64,000 nt of DNA from positions 1 through 64,000 of the forward strand of contig NZ_RCIZ01000011.1 in assembly GCF_003666685.1 (NCBI RefSeq). Direction: 5' to 3'. This document shows positions 27,325-37,093 of the stretch, piece after piece (position 1 is the first letter of the stretch; every line of letters starts with the position of its first letter). The position numbers and the translations under genes were made by a program. Source of the DNA: Mesorhizobium sp. YM1C-6-2 (GTDB lineage Bacteria > Pseudomonadota > Alphaproteobacteria > Rhizobiales > Rhizobiaceae). Below the pieces are notes generated by a model. The model made no database searches. It was not told the origin of the DNA and saw only the letters and a program-made list of their open reading frames with translations.

Positions 27325-28698
27325 CTATTCCGCCGGCGCGTAGGCGGTGCGGTCGCGCATGCCGAGCAGCCTCATCACGGAGCCGTCGAGGCCGGTGAGC
27401 TTCTTCGACTGATGGCGCAGCATGGCGGTCATCAGGACGAAGGAAATGGTGGTCGCCGTCACCGCGCCCATGATGCCGAAGAACGGGATCAGCGCGAAGA
27501 AGCCGGCGGCGCGGACGAGCACGGTGAGCGCGATGGTCCTGAGATAGCGGCCTTCGTGACCGGTCAGCATCAGGATCGAGCCGGAGGGGCCGGCCGCCGC
27601 CACCGCGGCCGTGCCGAAGCAGAGCACGGCGAGCGCCGGGTAATAGGGCACATAGGCCTCGTTGAAGACGGCGAGGAAGAGGTGGCCGCCGCCGAGGATG
27701 ATCACCATGCCGACGACGATGAAGGCGAGCGTGATGGCCGCCACCGAATTCAGCAGGCCGTTGAGCTGCTTGAACTCGCCGCGGTAGTAGAGGTCGGGGA
27801 TGTGGCGCGTCGAGAACATGTGCATGGTGTCGGACGCCGTGGCGAAGGCGTTGGCGAGCCGCGTCGTCACGAAATAGGCGCCGGCGACGGCCGGGCTCAT
27901 CAGATAGCCGATGATCAGCACGTCGAGATACTGGTTCGCGGCCTCGAGCCCGTTCGAGATCCAGAGCTTGAACGACCGCGACCGCCATTCGGCGGCCAGA
28001 TAGCGGGGCCTGACGGAGGCGAAGCCTGGAAAAAGCGTGCGGATCTTCCGCCTGAGGAAGATGAAATGCAGCGTGATCGCCGCAGCGCCGCCGGCGGCGA
28101 AGAGAAAGAATATGGTGCTGGCCTCGGCTGCACGGCCGGCGAGGAGCACGGCCGCCAGGTAGATCAGCGCCGGCACGGAGACGAGCAGGTTGCCGAAACC
28201 GTCGCCGGCGCCGACGCCGACGGCGGTGCGCACCAGATGCCCCGACGTGGTCACGCTTGCCTGCATGACCATGTAGAGCGTGACGGCTGCGGCGAGCAGC
28301 AGCGCATGCGTCGACGCCGCCCAAAAGAAGAAGCCGGCGGCGATGACGACGCAGCCGGCGAACACGGCAGTGGCGCTGAATCGCAGGGCGCCCTTCAGCG
28401 TCGCCGGGTCGCCCGCCGCCGTATATTCGTTCCACCAGCGCATGATCGAGACCTGCTGGCCGAAGGTGGCGACGATGCAGAAGAGGCCGGCCGCCGCGAA
28501 CAGGATCGAGAAGACGCCGAACGCATCGGTGTCCAGCACGCGCGCGGCGAGCATGATCAGCGCGAAGTTGGCGACGATGATCGAGCTCTTCATCACGAAG
28601 ACGCCGGCGATGCCCCGTATGGCGGGGTTTTTTGCGAGCCCCGTCAGCCGTGCCGGGATTCCGGGTCTCTTGGCATCGCGGCCGTTCTCATCGGACAT
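27325..28698 (-). CDS. Polysaccharide flippase (Wzx/MATE-like, oligosaccharide flippase family)
   Basis: A 457-aa integral membrane protein with about 12-14 helices (IIVANFALIMLAARVLDTDA at the N-terminus, FFALIPFFGIMGAVTATTIS at the C-terminus). LAARVL...FG.FS at the start of helix 2 is the usual opening of Wzx-type flippases that move lipid-linked repeat units across the inner membrane. It is last in a minus-strand string, overlapping the upstream acyltransferase gene by 11 nt. The repeat-unit structure is unknown. Confidence 0.85.
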   Translation of the reverse strand: MSDENGRDAKRPGIPARLTGLAKNPAIRGIAGVFVMKSSIIVANFALIMLAARVLDTDAFGVFSILFAAAGLFCIVATFGQQVSIMRWWNEYTAAGDPATLKGALRFSATAVFAGCVVIAAGFFFWAASTHALLLAAAVTLYMVMQASVTTSGHLVRTAVGVGAGDGFGNLLVSVPALIYLAAVLLAGRAAEASTIFFLFAAGGAAAITLHFIFLRRKIRTLFPGFASVRPRYLAAEWRSRSFKLWISNGLEAANQYLDVLIIGYLMSPAVAGAYFVTTRLANAFATASDTMHMFSTRHIPDLYYRGEFKQLNGLLNSVAAITLAFIVVGMVIILGGGHLFLAVFNEAYVPYYPALAVLCFGTAAVAAAGPSGSILMLTGHEGRYLRTIALTVLVRAAGFFALIPFFGIMGAVTATTISFVLMTAMLRHQSKKLTGLDGSVMRLLGMRDRTAYAPAE

Positions 28699-29803
28699 TC
28701 GGGACGTAGTTCCTGAGGAAGTTCTTCACCGGCTTGGCGCGGTGATAGACCTGCGCCATGACATATCCTGCCACGGAGAAGGTTTTAGTATAGTTGCTGA
28801 GCTGCGTCTCCTCGACGCGGAAATGCGTCTTGTAGCCGGTGTTGCCCAGGCCCATGTCGAAGCTGCGGTGGCCTTCGGCGAAGCGCCGCTTGATGACCTG
28901 GTAGATGAGCTGGATGCCTGGCGACTGCTTGCCCAGGCGCTCGGTGTCGGCGCCGATCAGCACCGCATGGAAGACGCCGTCGCCGGCCGGGCCGAACAGC
29001 ACGGCGGCCGGCTGCCCTCCCGCATAGCTGACATAGGTGACCGCCTCGCCGCTCTCGCATCCTGCGATGGCGTAGTCGCGGTAGAAGTCGAAATAGAGCG
29101 GGTTCTGCAGGAGATCGTCCTCGAAGCGGCCGACGCGCCAGGCGCGCAGAAGGTCGAAGGCCTGCCGGACTTCCGCCTCGGTGGCGGCCGGGCGATGCTC
29201 GTAGCCGCCGAATTCGCGGTCCGTCTGCCGCTGCAGCCGTCCGAGCTCCTTGGAGAACTTGCGGCGGATCGTGCGCCGCTGCCACTCCTCGAAATCGTCG
29301 CCGGTGTCGCTGTGATAGGCGGCGTTGTCCGCCGGGCTGCCCTGCGATCCCGCGAAAAGACGGCTGACGTCGAAGCCGTCCGCGCGCACCTTGCGGAACA
29401 TCAGGATGTCGCAACCCTTGAGCTCGGCATTGATCCGCCCGACGAGGCCGGCGTCGCCTGATATCACCGCCAGCGCGTTGCGGTCACCGACGATCGAATT
29501 GTAGTCGCAGACGCCGAAGTCGGCCGGCGACAGCATGCGCACGCCCTTGCTGCGCTGGAGCACGAAGGGCGCCAGCGCCACCAGCGCACCGTCAGGACGG
29601 TTGCGCACCGTCAGCGTGTGCTGGCGGGCGTTCAGGCCGGGCGCCAGCCGCCGGTGCACCATGTCCATCCACAGCGGCGCCTGGAAGGCGGTGGCCCGGT
29701 CGGGGCGGTATAGGTCGCGATATTCTGCGGACAGGAAGTCGAAGTCCGCTTCGATACGCACTTCAAGGTCCAGCCGAAGCGAGGCTTGGCCGACGGACAG
29801 CAT
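28688..29803 (-). CDS. GNAT-fold acyltransferase (BioF2/CelD-like), EPS locus
   Basis: A 371-aa protein with the double-GNAT architecture of the BioF2-like/CelD family. The C-terminal domain has VTYVSYAGGQPAAVLFG, the motif LIGADTERLGKQSPGIQLIY and FDMGLGNTGYKTHFRVEE, typical of members that acylate sugars or peptidoglycan precursors. Likely role: acyl decoration of the exopolysaccharide repeat unit. A homologue lies at 38140-39357 in the same locus. Confidence 0.8.
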   Translation of the reverse strand: MLSVGQASLRLDLEVRIEADFDFLSAEYRDLYRPDRATAFQAPLWMDMVHRRLAPGLNARQHTLTVRNRPDGALVALAPFVLQRSKGVRMLSPADFGVCDYNSIVGDRNALAVISGDAGLVGRINAELKGCDILMFRKVRADGFDVSRLFAGSQGSPADNAAYHSDTGDDFEEWQRRTIRRKFSKELGRLQRQTDREFGGYEHRPAATEAEVRQAFDLLRAWRVGRFEDDLLQNPLYFDFYRDYAIAGCESGEAVTYVSYAGGQPAAVLFGPAGDGVFHAVLIGADTERLGKQSPGIQLIYQVIKRRFAEGHRSFDMGLGNTGYKTHFRVEETQLSNYTKTFSVAGYVMAQVYHRAKPVKNFLRNYVPNVR

Positions 29804-29818
29804 TTGCGCTTCCCCCGC

Positions 29819-30754
29819 TCAGCGGATGCTGACGCGCCCGAGCTCGGAGCCGGCGTCGATGCGGAAGTCGCGTTTCTTCACCACGTCGCCGTCGATCTGC
29901 CGGCCGAGCTTCTTCCAGAGCAGGGCAGCGCCGGCCTTGGGATAGACATGCAGGCCGCGGTCGGCGGTCGAGCCGTTCTTCATGCCGAGCGTGCGGCGAA
30001 GCACGCCGTTGCCGTAGTGCACCGCATAGGAGTTCCAGATCTGCTTCGTCCAGTGCTCCATGGTCACCGAGATGTTCAGGCAGTCGTGATTGTGCACGCG
30101 GTGGGGCGCGTAGAGCGGCCAGGTCACCATCTCGCCGGGCTTCAGCTCGACCACGGTGGCGTAGTCGTCGAACCACTTCTCGTAGGGCATGTCCTCGCCG
30201 GTCTCGCGCAACAGGATCTTCTCGATGCTCTCCGGCTTGATGAAGATTTCCGAGCGCGGGTAGATGTAGACGCTCTTCGAGCCCTCGATCTGCCAGAGCG
30301 ACTGGCCCTGGATGTCGGCGTGGTAGAAGACGTTGGCGTTCGGCGACGAGATCAGGATGCCGAGATTGCGCTTGAACGTGCTGAAGCCGGGCACACGCGC
30401 CTCGAACTCGCCGAAGACCTCGTCGAGCAGCTTCCTGTATTCCGGCGCCCAGTCCATGACGCGGCGGATGTTCATCCACATGCGGCCCTTCTCGATCGCC
30501 TGGATGGCCTCGAGGCCGGTGGCGGTTCCAAGCTCGCCTTCCATCGTCTTGGGGTCGTCGATCTCGGTGCCGCGCGCGCGGATGCCGAGATGCTCGGCCG
30601 GGCAGCGCTCGATCACGCGCCCGAGAGCCTCGCGGGTGAACAGCCCGGTCTCGATCAGGCGGTGGTTGAGCTTGACCAGCTCGACGCCGAACAGGCTGGC
30701 GTGGCGGGGCTCCCAGTTGGAGATGATGTCCTTCTGCATGACCATTGAATTCAT
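29819..30754 (-). CDS. JmjC/cupin-like protein, EPS locus
   Basis: A protein of about 311 aa with a double-stranded beta-helix core. FYHADIQGQSLWQIEGSKSV supplies an H-x-D pair, and LYAPHRVHNHD supplies the distal His of a 2-His-1-carboxylate iron site. This suggests a 2-oxoglutarate-dependent oxygenase or a related cupin. The ATG at 30754 is preferred (GGAG about 11 nt upstream); the frame runs to 30796. It is first in the string with the acyltransferase and flippase, so modification of a polysaccharide precursor or carrier is a reasonable guess. Confidence 0.65.
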   Translation of the reverse strand: MNSMVMQKDIISNWEPRHASLFGVELVKLNHRLIETGLFTREALGRVIERCPAEHLGIRARGTEIDDPKTMEGELGTATGLEAIQAIEKGRMWMNIRRVMDWAPEYRKLLDEVFGEFEARVPGFSTFKRNLGILISSPNANVFYHADIQGQSLWQIEGSKSVYIYPRSEIFIKPESIEKILLRETGEDMPYEKWFDDYATVVELKPGEMVTWPLYAPHRVHNHDCLNISVTMEHWTKQIWNSYAVHYGNGVLRRTLGMKNGSTADRGLHVYPKAGAALLWKKLGRQIDGDVVKKRDFRIDAGSELGRVSIR

Positions 30755-30929
30755 CGTGGCGCACTCCATTGACGGTTCGCGGACCGCCGTCGGCAAACCT
30801 TAACAACTCATTCCCTGAAGCCTGGCGATTGGTTTTCGCGCCGATTCAGGACTGGATCGGAAACCTGGTTCCCAGATAGCCCGAAAGCGCAGCCGAATGG
30901 GTAAACGCGGCGGCCAAAGATCGATCGGA

Positions 30930-30948
30930 CGTTAACGCATCGTTAACG
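30930..30948. promoter_or_regulatory. Paired CGTTAACG boxes in the EPS intergenic region
   Basis: The palindromic octamer CGTTAACG occurs at 30930-30937 and 30941-30948, 11 bp apart, upstream of the cupin-like gene, and once more at 32636-32643 just upstream of the GumC-like gene. Three copies in one locus, two of them on the same helix face, suggest a shared regulator site. No regulator is identified. Confidence 0.35.
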
Positions 30949-31021
30949 ACAAGGCGAGGATTTGAATCAAAATCCACCGGTGCGGTTTACTTTTATCGGG
31001 CGGCGGGCGCCCGACGGCCGC

Positions 31022-32620
31022 TCAATGGTTGCTGTCGCTCGCATGGGCGAGCAGCGAGTTGGAACGCTTCGGGGCGGGCTGCATGCTGAGCAGCGAGCCG
31101 GCGCGGGGGCCGCGCTGGGCGTCGGACGGCACGTCGATCTGCTCGGCGGCCGATGCCTCGCGGCTGTCCTTGCGCACATCGGCCGGCATCGGCCTCTTCA
31201 CCGGCAGGCGGATCGGAGCGCCGCCGATTTCCCTCCAGAGACCCTGGCCGAGCACGCCGAGCACGCCGAGCACCATGCCGGCGATGGCGCCGAAGCCGGC
31301 GAGCTGGCTGGTGCGCGGCGGCCAGCTGCGCGCCTTCGGCGGCACCGGCGGCGAGATGACGCGTATGTTGGTCGTGTCGAGGTTCTGGCGCTGCGTGATC
31401 TCGCGGGCGCGCACCAGGAAGGCCTCATAGATCGCCGTCTTCGCCGCTGCCTCGCGGGTCAGGTCGCGCAGCTGCACCTGGGCGTCGTTGTCGGCGAACA
31501 CGCCGGTGCTCACCGTCGACGCGTCGGCGCTCAGCGCAGCCACCACCGCCTTGGCCTGGTCGAGATTGTTGCGCGCGGCCTGGATGATCCGGCCTTTCTC
31601 GGCCTCGATCTCGTTCTCCAGCACGCTGAGCTCGGTCCTGATCTGGCTGAGCCGGGGATGGCGGGGGCCGTAGGTGAGCGACTCGGCGTCGGCGCGCGAT
31701 TTCAGCGTCGCATATTGCGTCCTCAGCGAGGAGATCGTCGACGACTGCATGGCCGCGGCGTCGGCGGAGTTGTTCGACGTCAGTTCCTTGTAGCGCGATT
31801 CCGCCTCGATCAGGCGCTCGCGCGCCGCGACGAGCTGCTGGTTGATCTGCGACATGGAGCGCGAGCTGACCAGCTCGCCCTGCGCCGACTGCAGCCCATG
31901 CGCGCGCCGGAATTCCTCGACCGCCTGCTCGGCGGTGTTGACCTCGCCCTTCAGCTCGGCGATGCGGCTGACCAGCGCGTCGGCCGTGCGGCGCGCGCCT
32001 TCCGAATCCGCGGCGATCAGCTCTTCCTTGAAGGCCTTGACGATGGCGTCGGAGATGCGGATCGATTTTTCGGGATCGTCCGACCAGACCGACATGATGA
32101 TGACGAAGGAAAGCTCGTCGCGCCGCGCGCTGACCCGCCGCATGAGATTGTCGAGCGCGACGATGTCGGGGCTGCGCGAAGCGCCGCCGCCTCCGCCGAG
32201 CAGAGCGCGCGGGCTGAGCAGCGAGGTCCACGAGGTCGGCGGGACGAATTCCGGGTCCTTCTGCAGTTGCAGGTCCTCGATCGCCCTGAGCAGCACGCTG
32301 CGCGACAGGAGCGTCTGGCGCTTGCTCTCGACGACCAGAAGCTGCGTGTCCCGCTGCTGTTCCTGGCGGAAGAGGTCGTCGGTGACGATCTGCAGGCCGG
32401 CCGGATCCATCAGGAGGTCGGTGGTGACGGTATAGCGCGGCTTGGCCAGCACCGCGTAGCCGGCGCCGATGAGAAGCCCGGCGAGCGTCGCGAGCACGAT
32501 CCACTTCACGCCGGCGCGCAGCCACGACAGGAGCTGCGGCAGGTCGATCTGGAGATAGCGCTCGAGTGTGTCCTGCGCCGAGGCGTCTTCACGCGTGTCG
32601 GGCGCCTTGGCCGTTTGCAT
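31022..32620 (-). CDS. GumC/Wzz-type polysaccharide chain-length and export protein
   Basis: A 532-aa inner-membrane polysaccharide copolymerase. The N-terminal helix (WIVLATLAGLLIGAGYAVLA, about 39-58) and a C-terminal helix (FGAIAGMVLGVLGVLGQGLW) flank a long periplasmic coiled coil (EQAVEEFRRAHGLQ... LTYGPRHPRL, then ENEIEAEKGRI). PRHPRL is a Wzz/GumC hallmark, as is the PPVPPKARSWPPR segment before helix 2. There is no cytoplasmic tyrosine-kinase domain; the C-terminal tail is short and disordered. It controls chain length together with the Wzy protein. Confidence 0.9.
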   Translation of the reverse strand: MQTAKAPDTREDASAQDTLERYLQIDLPQLLSWLRAGVKWIVLATLAGLLIGAGYAVLAKPRYTVTTDLLMDPAGLQIVTDDLFRQEQQRDTQLLVVESKRQTLLSRSVLLRAIEDLQLQKDPEFVPPTSWTSLLSPRALLGGGGGASRSPDIVALDNLMRRVSARRDELSFVIIMSVWSDDPEKSIRISDAIVKAFKEELIAADSEGARRTADALVSRIAELKGEVNTAEQAVEEFRRAHGLQSAQGELVSSRSMSQINQQLVAARERLIEAESRYKELTSNNSADAAAMQSSTISSLRTQYATLKSRADAESLTYGPRHPRLSQIRTELSVLENEIEAEKGRIIQAARNNLDQAKAVVAALSADASTVSTGVFADNDAQVQLRDLTREAAAKTAIYEAFLVRAREITQRQNLDTTNIRVISPPVPPKARSWPPRTSQLAGFGAIAGMVLGVLGVLGQGLWREIGGAPIRLPVKRPMPADVRKDSREASAAEQIDVPSDAQRGPRAGSLLSMQPAPKRSNSLLAHASDSNH

Positions 32621-32922
32621 GCTTGGCGGACCTCGCGTTAACGTTTTTATCCCGGCGGACCGGGACGATCGTGCCTCTGATGCTTATGGGACGGTATCGT
32701 TAATGATTGGTTTCGGGCGGGCAGAACTTGCATTAAAACAGCAGGATCGCCTACGCGACAGGAGGACGCAAACGGCTTTGCCGCTATCGCGAAGCGGCCC
32801 GCCCGCCGCCTGCCGGTAGCGATTTGTTTACCATTCCCGGTAACGATTGGCCGGGACGGCGTGCGGGCCTTGCGAGGGGTGGAGCAAAGAACGCCGGAGC
32901 CATTCCCGGGACGGCCTGACGG
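32621..32922. other. Divergent intergenic region of the EPS locus
   Basis: This 302-bp gap separates the GumC-like gene (left) from the Wzy-like gene (right) and must hold both promoters. It contains one CGTTAACG box (32636-32643), ATCGTTAATGATT near 32697, and GGTAACGATTGG near 32840. No ORF with a good ribosome binding site is seen. Confidence 0.5.
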
Positions 32923-34218
32923 ATGACGACTTCCAGATTCGCGGTCTTCGCAATCTACGTGCTCGTCGCATTGTCGATGTGGAGCCCGGAGACGGAATCT
33001 GCCACGTCCGGCGTCGCGGTGCTGGCGCGCTACGCGCTGTTCGTCTCGACCTCGATGGCGATCGTGCTCCACACCTACCTGACCCGCGGCATCGCCATAT
33101 CGCGCTCGCCCGACTGGCTGCTGCTGATCGGCTTCCTGCTCTACACCTCGCTGTCGTTCCTGTGGAGCGAAGGCGGCATGAACGCCGCGATCAAGGCGAT
33201 GCTGATCTTCTCGGCGCTGCTGGTCTCGGTGAGCATGGCGAACGCGGTCGGCCTGGATAGGATCCTGCGCATCTACTACAACGCGATGGGTGTCTTCATC
33301 ATCCTGTCGCTGCTGGTCGTCGTCTTTCTCCCGGAACGCGGCATCGAGACGGGCTGGCTGCTGGAGGGAGACTGGAAAGGCATCGCCGGCCAGAAGAACG
33401 GTCTCGGCAACATAGCGGGCCTGGTCTTCGTCGCCTCGTTGTCGCTGCCGCTCGTCAGGCATGCGGAGCGCCGCCGCATGATGCTTGCCTACTGCACGCG
33501 GCTGTCCATGATCGTCATGTCGGCCGTCTGCCTGGTGAATTCGGGCTCGCGCGGCGCCCTTCTCTCGGCCGGGATCGGCCTTTCCGCGGTGATGGTCGCC
33601 AAGGCGCCCAAGGCCTTGCAGCGGGTCGTGCTGATCGCGCTCGTCGTGCTCGCCATCCCGGTCGTCTATCTGGCGCTGGCGACGTTCGAGCTCCACGCCG
33701 ACAAGATCGACATACTGGGCTCGACCATCGACACGAGCAGCCGCACCACGATCTGGTTCTACGGGCTGGAGCAGTTGGGCGGGCGCGAATTGCTGGGCTT
33801 CGGCGTCGGCGGCTTCTGGACGCCCGAACGGCTCATAGCATTTCGCGACGTCCATGGCTGGGTCCTCGACAATTTCCACAACGGCTATGTGACGATCCTA
33901 ATCGAGGGCGGCGTCATCGGTATATCGCTGCTGCTGCTGGCGCTCTGCTTCATCGTGCTGCTCTACCTCGTGACGATCGGCAATCTGCGCGACCCCTATG
34001 TCGCACTCGCCTTCGGCTACGCCGCCATGTACATCATCGGCAACGTGGTCGAGAACGAGATCGGGCGGTCGACGTCGATGACGTTCATCATGTTCCTCGC
34101 CACCTCGTTCGCGCTGCGTCCGCATATCGAGAGGGTGCTCGCGACGGCGCCTGCCGGGCCTCGGCCAGCGGCGGCTGCCGGCGGCGGCGGAGCGTTACGA
34201 GACGCCGCGACGGCCTAG
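32923..34218 (+). CDS. O-antigen ligase/Wzy polymerase-family membrane protein
   Basis: A 431-aa protein with about 10-12 helices. The Wzy_C-type features are GIAGQKNGLGNIAG (periplasmic loop), NSGSRGALLSAGIGLS, and FHNGYVTILIEGGVIG with its conserved His. It is typical of ExoQ-like polymerases that join repeat units in the periplasm. It is first in the plus-strand string leading to GT4 and the propeller transferase. The C-terminal 25 residues are Ala/Gly/Pro-rich. Confidence 0.88.
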   Translation: MTTSRFAVFAIYVLVALSMWSPETESATSGVAVLARYALFVSTSMAIVLHTYLTRGIAISRSPDWLLLIGFLLYTSLSFLWSEGGMNAAIKAMLIFSALLVSVSMANAVGLDRILRIYYNAMGVFIILSLLVVVFLPERGIETGWLLEGDWKGIAGQKNGLGNIAGLVFVASLSLPLVRHAERRRMMLAYCTRLSMIVMSAVCLVNSGSRGALLSAGIGLSAVMVAKAPKALQRVVLIALVVLAIPVVYLALATFELHADKIDILGSTIDTSSRTTIWFYGLEQLGGRELLGFGVGGFWTPERLIAFRDVHGWVLDNFHNGYVTILIEGGVIGISLLLLALCFIVLLYLVTIGNLRDPYVALAFGYAAMYIIGNVVENEIGRSTSMTFIMFLATSFALRPHIERVLATAPAGPRPAAAAGGGGALRDAATA

Positions 34219-34282
34219 CCGCCCGCATGCGAACGGTTTCTTGAGGGTTTTCTGGCGGAATGGGCAACGAATCGTTACCGGC

Positions 34283-35500
34283 ATGCAGGCAATGAAGAAG
34301 AAGACCAGGCGCGGCCCCGTGAGGCTGCTGTTCATCCAGACGCAGGCGGAACTGGCCGGCGCGCAGGAAATCTCGCGCCTGCTCGGCGAAGGTCTTTCCT
34401 GCCAGGAGCGCGGCGGCGAGCCCGAATTCGAGGTGCACCACCTCTTCTTCTACCGTAAGACCGCCGCCTTCGACCGCTGGAAGAACGTGCATTTCTGCCT
34501 CGAGGATAGCCCGAAGGGGCCGCTCTCCTTCATCCGCTTCCTGTCGAAGCTGGTGCGCATGGTCCGTCGCATCCAGCCGGACGTCCTGCTCACCTTCCAG
34601 CATTACGGCAACATCTTCGGCGCGCCGGCAGGCCGGCTGGCCGGCGTACCCGTCATCATCGCCAACCACGTTTCGGCGCCGGCGACGATCTCGCCGGCTG
34701 CGCGCAGCATCGACAAGGTGCTCGGCCTTCTCGGCGTCTATGACATCATCACCGTCAACTCCAACGAGACCTGGCGCAACTACCAGTCCTATCCGGCGCG
34801 CTATCGCCGGCACCTCGTCCACGTGCCGCATGGCTTCGAGGACAAGTCGGTCGAGATCGGCCGGCAGGAGGCGAGGGCGGTGTTCGGCCTGCCGACTGGG
34901 GTGGCGCTGATCGGCTCGGTGGCGCGGCTGCATCCGCTGAAGCAGCTCGACGCGGCGATTGCGGTCGTCGCGCGCCGCCATGCGCTGCACCTCGCCATCG
35001 CCGGCCAGGGTCCGGACGAAGAGCGCCTGCGCGCGACGGCGCAGCAGCTCGGCGTGGAGAAGCGGGTGCATTTCGTCGGCGACATGCCGCCGCAGAAGGT
35101 CGGCCTGTTCCTGGCCGGCCTCAACGCCTTCGTCTTCCCGTCGACAGCCGAGACCTTCGGGCTGGCGGCGGTCGAGGCGGCGCAGGCGGGCGTTCCCGTG
35201 GTCGCCAACGACCTTCCCGTGCTGCGCGAGGTGCTGACGGTGGACGGCGAGCCCTGCGCGCTTTTCGCGAACGCCGCCGATGTCGACGATTTCGCCGCCA
35301 AGGTGGACACGATCTTCCGCGATCACCGGCAGACGGCCCATCTGGTGGCTCTCGGCCGCCGGCTGGCGAGCCGCTATTCGGTCGGAGGCATGGTCGAAGC
35401 CTATGCCGGGCTGATCCGGCAATCGCTTGGCACGGGTGCAAGCCAGTCCGCCGGGCCGAGCCCAAAACCGTCCGCAGCGCTGCGCTCGTCGCAGCGATGA
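34283..35500 (+). CDS. Glycosyltransferase family 4
   Basis: A GT-B retaining glycosyltransferase of about 405 aa. The N-terminal acceptor domain has LLFIQTQAELAGAQEISRLL (compare the GGAE motif) and HVSAPATISPAAR. The C-terminal donor domain has IGSVARLHPLKQLDAAIAVV, LAIAGQGPDEERL, and the E-x7-E type motif PSTAETFGLAAVEAAQAGVP. It acts at the cytoplasmic membrane on a lipid-linked precursor. The ATG at 34283 is chosen over the TTG at 34241. It overlaps the next gene by 4 nt. Confidence 0.92.
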   Translation: MQAMKKKTRRGPVRLLFIQTQAELAGAQEISRLLGEGLSCQERGGEPEFEVHHLFFYRKTAAFDRWKNVHFCLEDSPKGPLSFIRFLSKLVRMVRRIQPDVLLTFQHYGNIFGAPAGRLAGVPVIIANHVSAPATISPAARSIDKVLGLLGVYDIITVNSNETWRNYQSYPARYRRHLVHVPHGFEDKSVEIGRQEARAVFGLPTGVALIGSVARLHPLKQLDAAIAVVARRHALHLAIAGQGPDEERLRATAQQLGVEKRVHFVGDMPPQKVGLFLAGLNAFVFPSTAETFGLAAVEAAQAGVPVVANDLPVLREVLTVDGEPCALFANAADVDDFAAKVDTIFRDHRQTAHLVALGRRLASRYSVGGMVEAYAGLIRQSLGTGASQSAGPSPKPSAALRSSQR

Positions 35501-37071
35501 CCGGCTTACCTCCGGCAGCCGGCCCGGCAAGGCTTCTCGTCCGGGTCGACGATGCTGGCCTCGCGCGCTGGGTGCTCCGGCTGGTCGAGACGCTGGAGAA
35601 GCGTCCCGGAACGCAGGCCTATGTCAGCGTCGACGACCGGCCGGAAGCGGGCGCATCGCCTGCGCTGGCGACGCTGCTTTCGCTGGAACGCATGCTGCTG
35701 CGGCGCAGCCAGCCCGGCGGTTCCGACCGGATCGGGCGCGCCGACATCGGCGAAGCCCGGCTGGCGCCGGCCGGTTTCAGCCCGGACGTCGTGATAGACC
35801 TGACCGACGGGACTGGCGCCGCTGTCGCTCCGGACGCCGTCCGCCTGCGGCCGCTCTATGACAGCCAGCCCGGCCAGACGGCGCTCGCCTCGGCGCTCTT
35901 CTTTCGCGGCACGCCCGAGATCGCCATCGAGCGCATCGAACCCGGCGAATCTGCAGGCCGTATCGTCGCTTCCGGAACGGCCTCACTCGAAGCGGCGGCC
36001 GGCATAGGCGGCGGCATCGAGGCGGTCGCCTCGCGCGCGATCGTGCTGCTGATCAAGGCGCTGTCGGGCGCAGAGGACGGGGCGGCCGTCACGCATAGCC
36101 TGCCCGTCCGCGCCATCGGCAACGGCGACGTCCTCCGCCGCTCGGCAAAGGAAGTCGCCCGCGCTGCCGTGCGCGCGGCCTACCGGCTCTGCTGCCACGG
36201 TTCGCACTGGCGCGTCGGCTGGCGCTTCGTCGAGTCGGGGGGCGATGTGTGGATGCGGCGCGACCTCTCGGGAAAGCGCTGGAACGTGCTCGCCGACCCG
36301 GTCGACCATTTTTATGCCGACCCGTTTCCCATCTCGCGGCAGGGCAGGGACTATCTCTTCTTCGAGGATCTCGACCACAAGACGGAGAAGGGGATCATCT
36401 CGATGGTCGCCTTCGACGAAACAGGCAGGCCGGGTCCCGCCGTGCCGGTTCTGGAGGAGCCCTGGCATCTCTCCTATCCCTTCCTGATCGAGCGGGACGG
36501 CGAGCTGTTCATGATCCCCGAAAGCTCGGCCAACCGCGATATCGCGCTCTACCGGGCCGCGGAGTTCCCGCTGAAATGGCAGCGGCATGCCGTGCTGGTC
36601 GAGGGGGTCGAGGCGGCCGACGCGACCATTGTCGAGCATGACGGCCTGCTCTTCCTGTTCGCCGTGGTGCGCGACGGCGTCGGCGGCTATTCCGACACGC
36701 TGGCGATCTGGTCGGCGACCGACCTCTTCGGCCCCTGGCAGCCGCACCCGGGAAACCCCGTTCTGGTCGACGACCGCACCGCGCGCCCTGCCGGGAATTT
36801 CGTGCGTCGGGACGGTGCGCTCTACCGGCCCGTCCAGGACTGCCGCAACGCCTATGGCGGTGCGCTCGGCTTCATGAAGGTGACGCGGCTCGATGGGCAA
36901 GGTTTCGCACAGGAGAGCGAGGGCACGATATCAGGCGGACCGTCCTGGCCGGGAAAGCGGCTGCACACGCTGAACTACAACGGCCGCCTCGAGACGATCG
37001 ACGGATTCACGCTGCGCCCCAAGCTGAAGCTTGCGGCCGATCTGGTCGACCGCTGGTACGAGCCCCGATAG
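35497..37071 (+). CDS. Formyltransferase-like plus beta-propeller protein (glucosamine-IPC transferase-like)
   Basis: A 524-aa two-part protein. Residues 1-220 form a degenerate Rossmann/formyltransferase-like half (LLVRVDDAGLARWVLRLVET, FSPDVVIDLTDG). Residues 245-510 are a five-bladed GH43-like propeller with repeated blades: DHFYADPFPI, YLFFEDLDHKTEKG, HLSYPFLIERDGELFMIPES and RPAGNFVRRDGALYRPVQDC. This domain is shared with plant glucosamine inositolphosphorylceramide transferase annotations. In EPS loci it probably transfers or tailors a sugar. Its ATGA overlap with the GT4 gene shows co-translation. Confidence 0.8.
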   Translation: MTGLPPAAGPARLLVRVDDAGLARWVLRLVETLEKRPGTQAYVSVDDRPEAGASPALATLLSLERMLLRRSQPGGSDRIGRADIGEARLAPAGFSPDVVIDLTDGTGAAVAPDAVRLRPLYDSQPGQTALASALFFRGTPEIAIERIEPGESAGRIVASGTASLEAAAGIGGGIEAVASRAIVLLIKALSGAEDGAAVTHSLPVRAIGNGDVLRRSAKEVARAAVRAAYRLCCHGSHWRVGWRFVESGGDVWMRRDLSGKRWNVLADPVDHFYADPFPISRQGRDYLFFEDLDHKTEKGIISMVAFDETGRPGPAVPVLEEPWHLSYPFLIERDGELFMIPESSANRDIALYRAAEFPLKWQRHAVLVEGVEAADATIVEHDGLLFLFAVVRDGVGGYSDTLAIWSATDLFGPWQPHPGNPVLVDDRTARPAGNFVRRDGALYRPVQDCRNAYGGALGFMKVTRLDGQGFAQESEGTISGGPSWPGKRLHTLNYNGRLETIDGFTLRPKLKLAADLVDRWYEPR

Positions 37072-37093
37072 AGTTTCAGCCCTAAGCCGGCAG

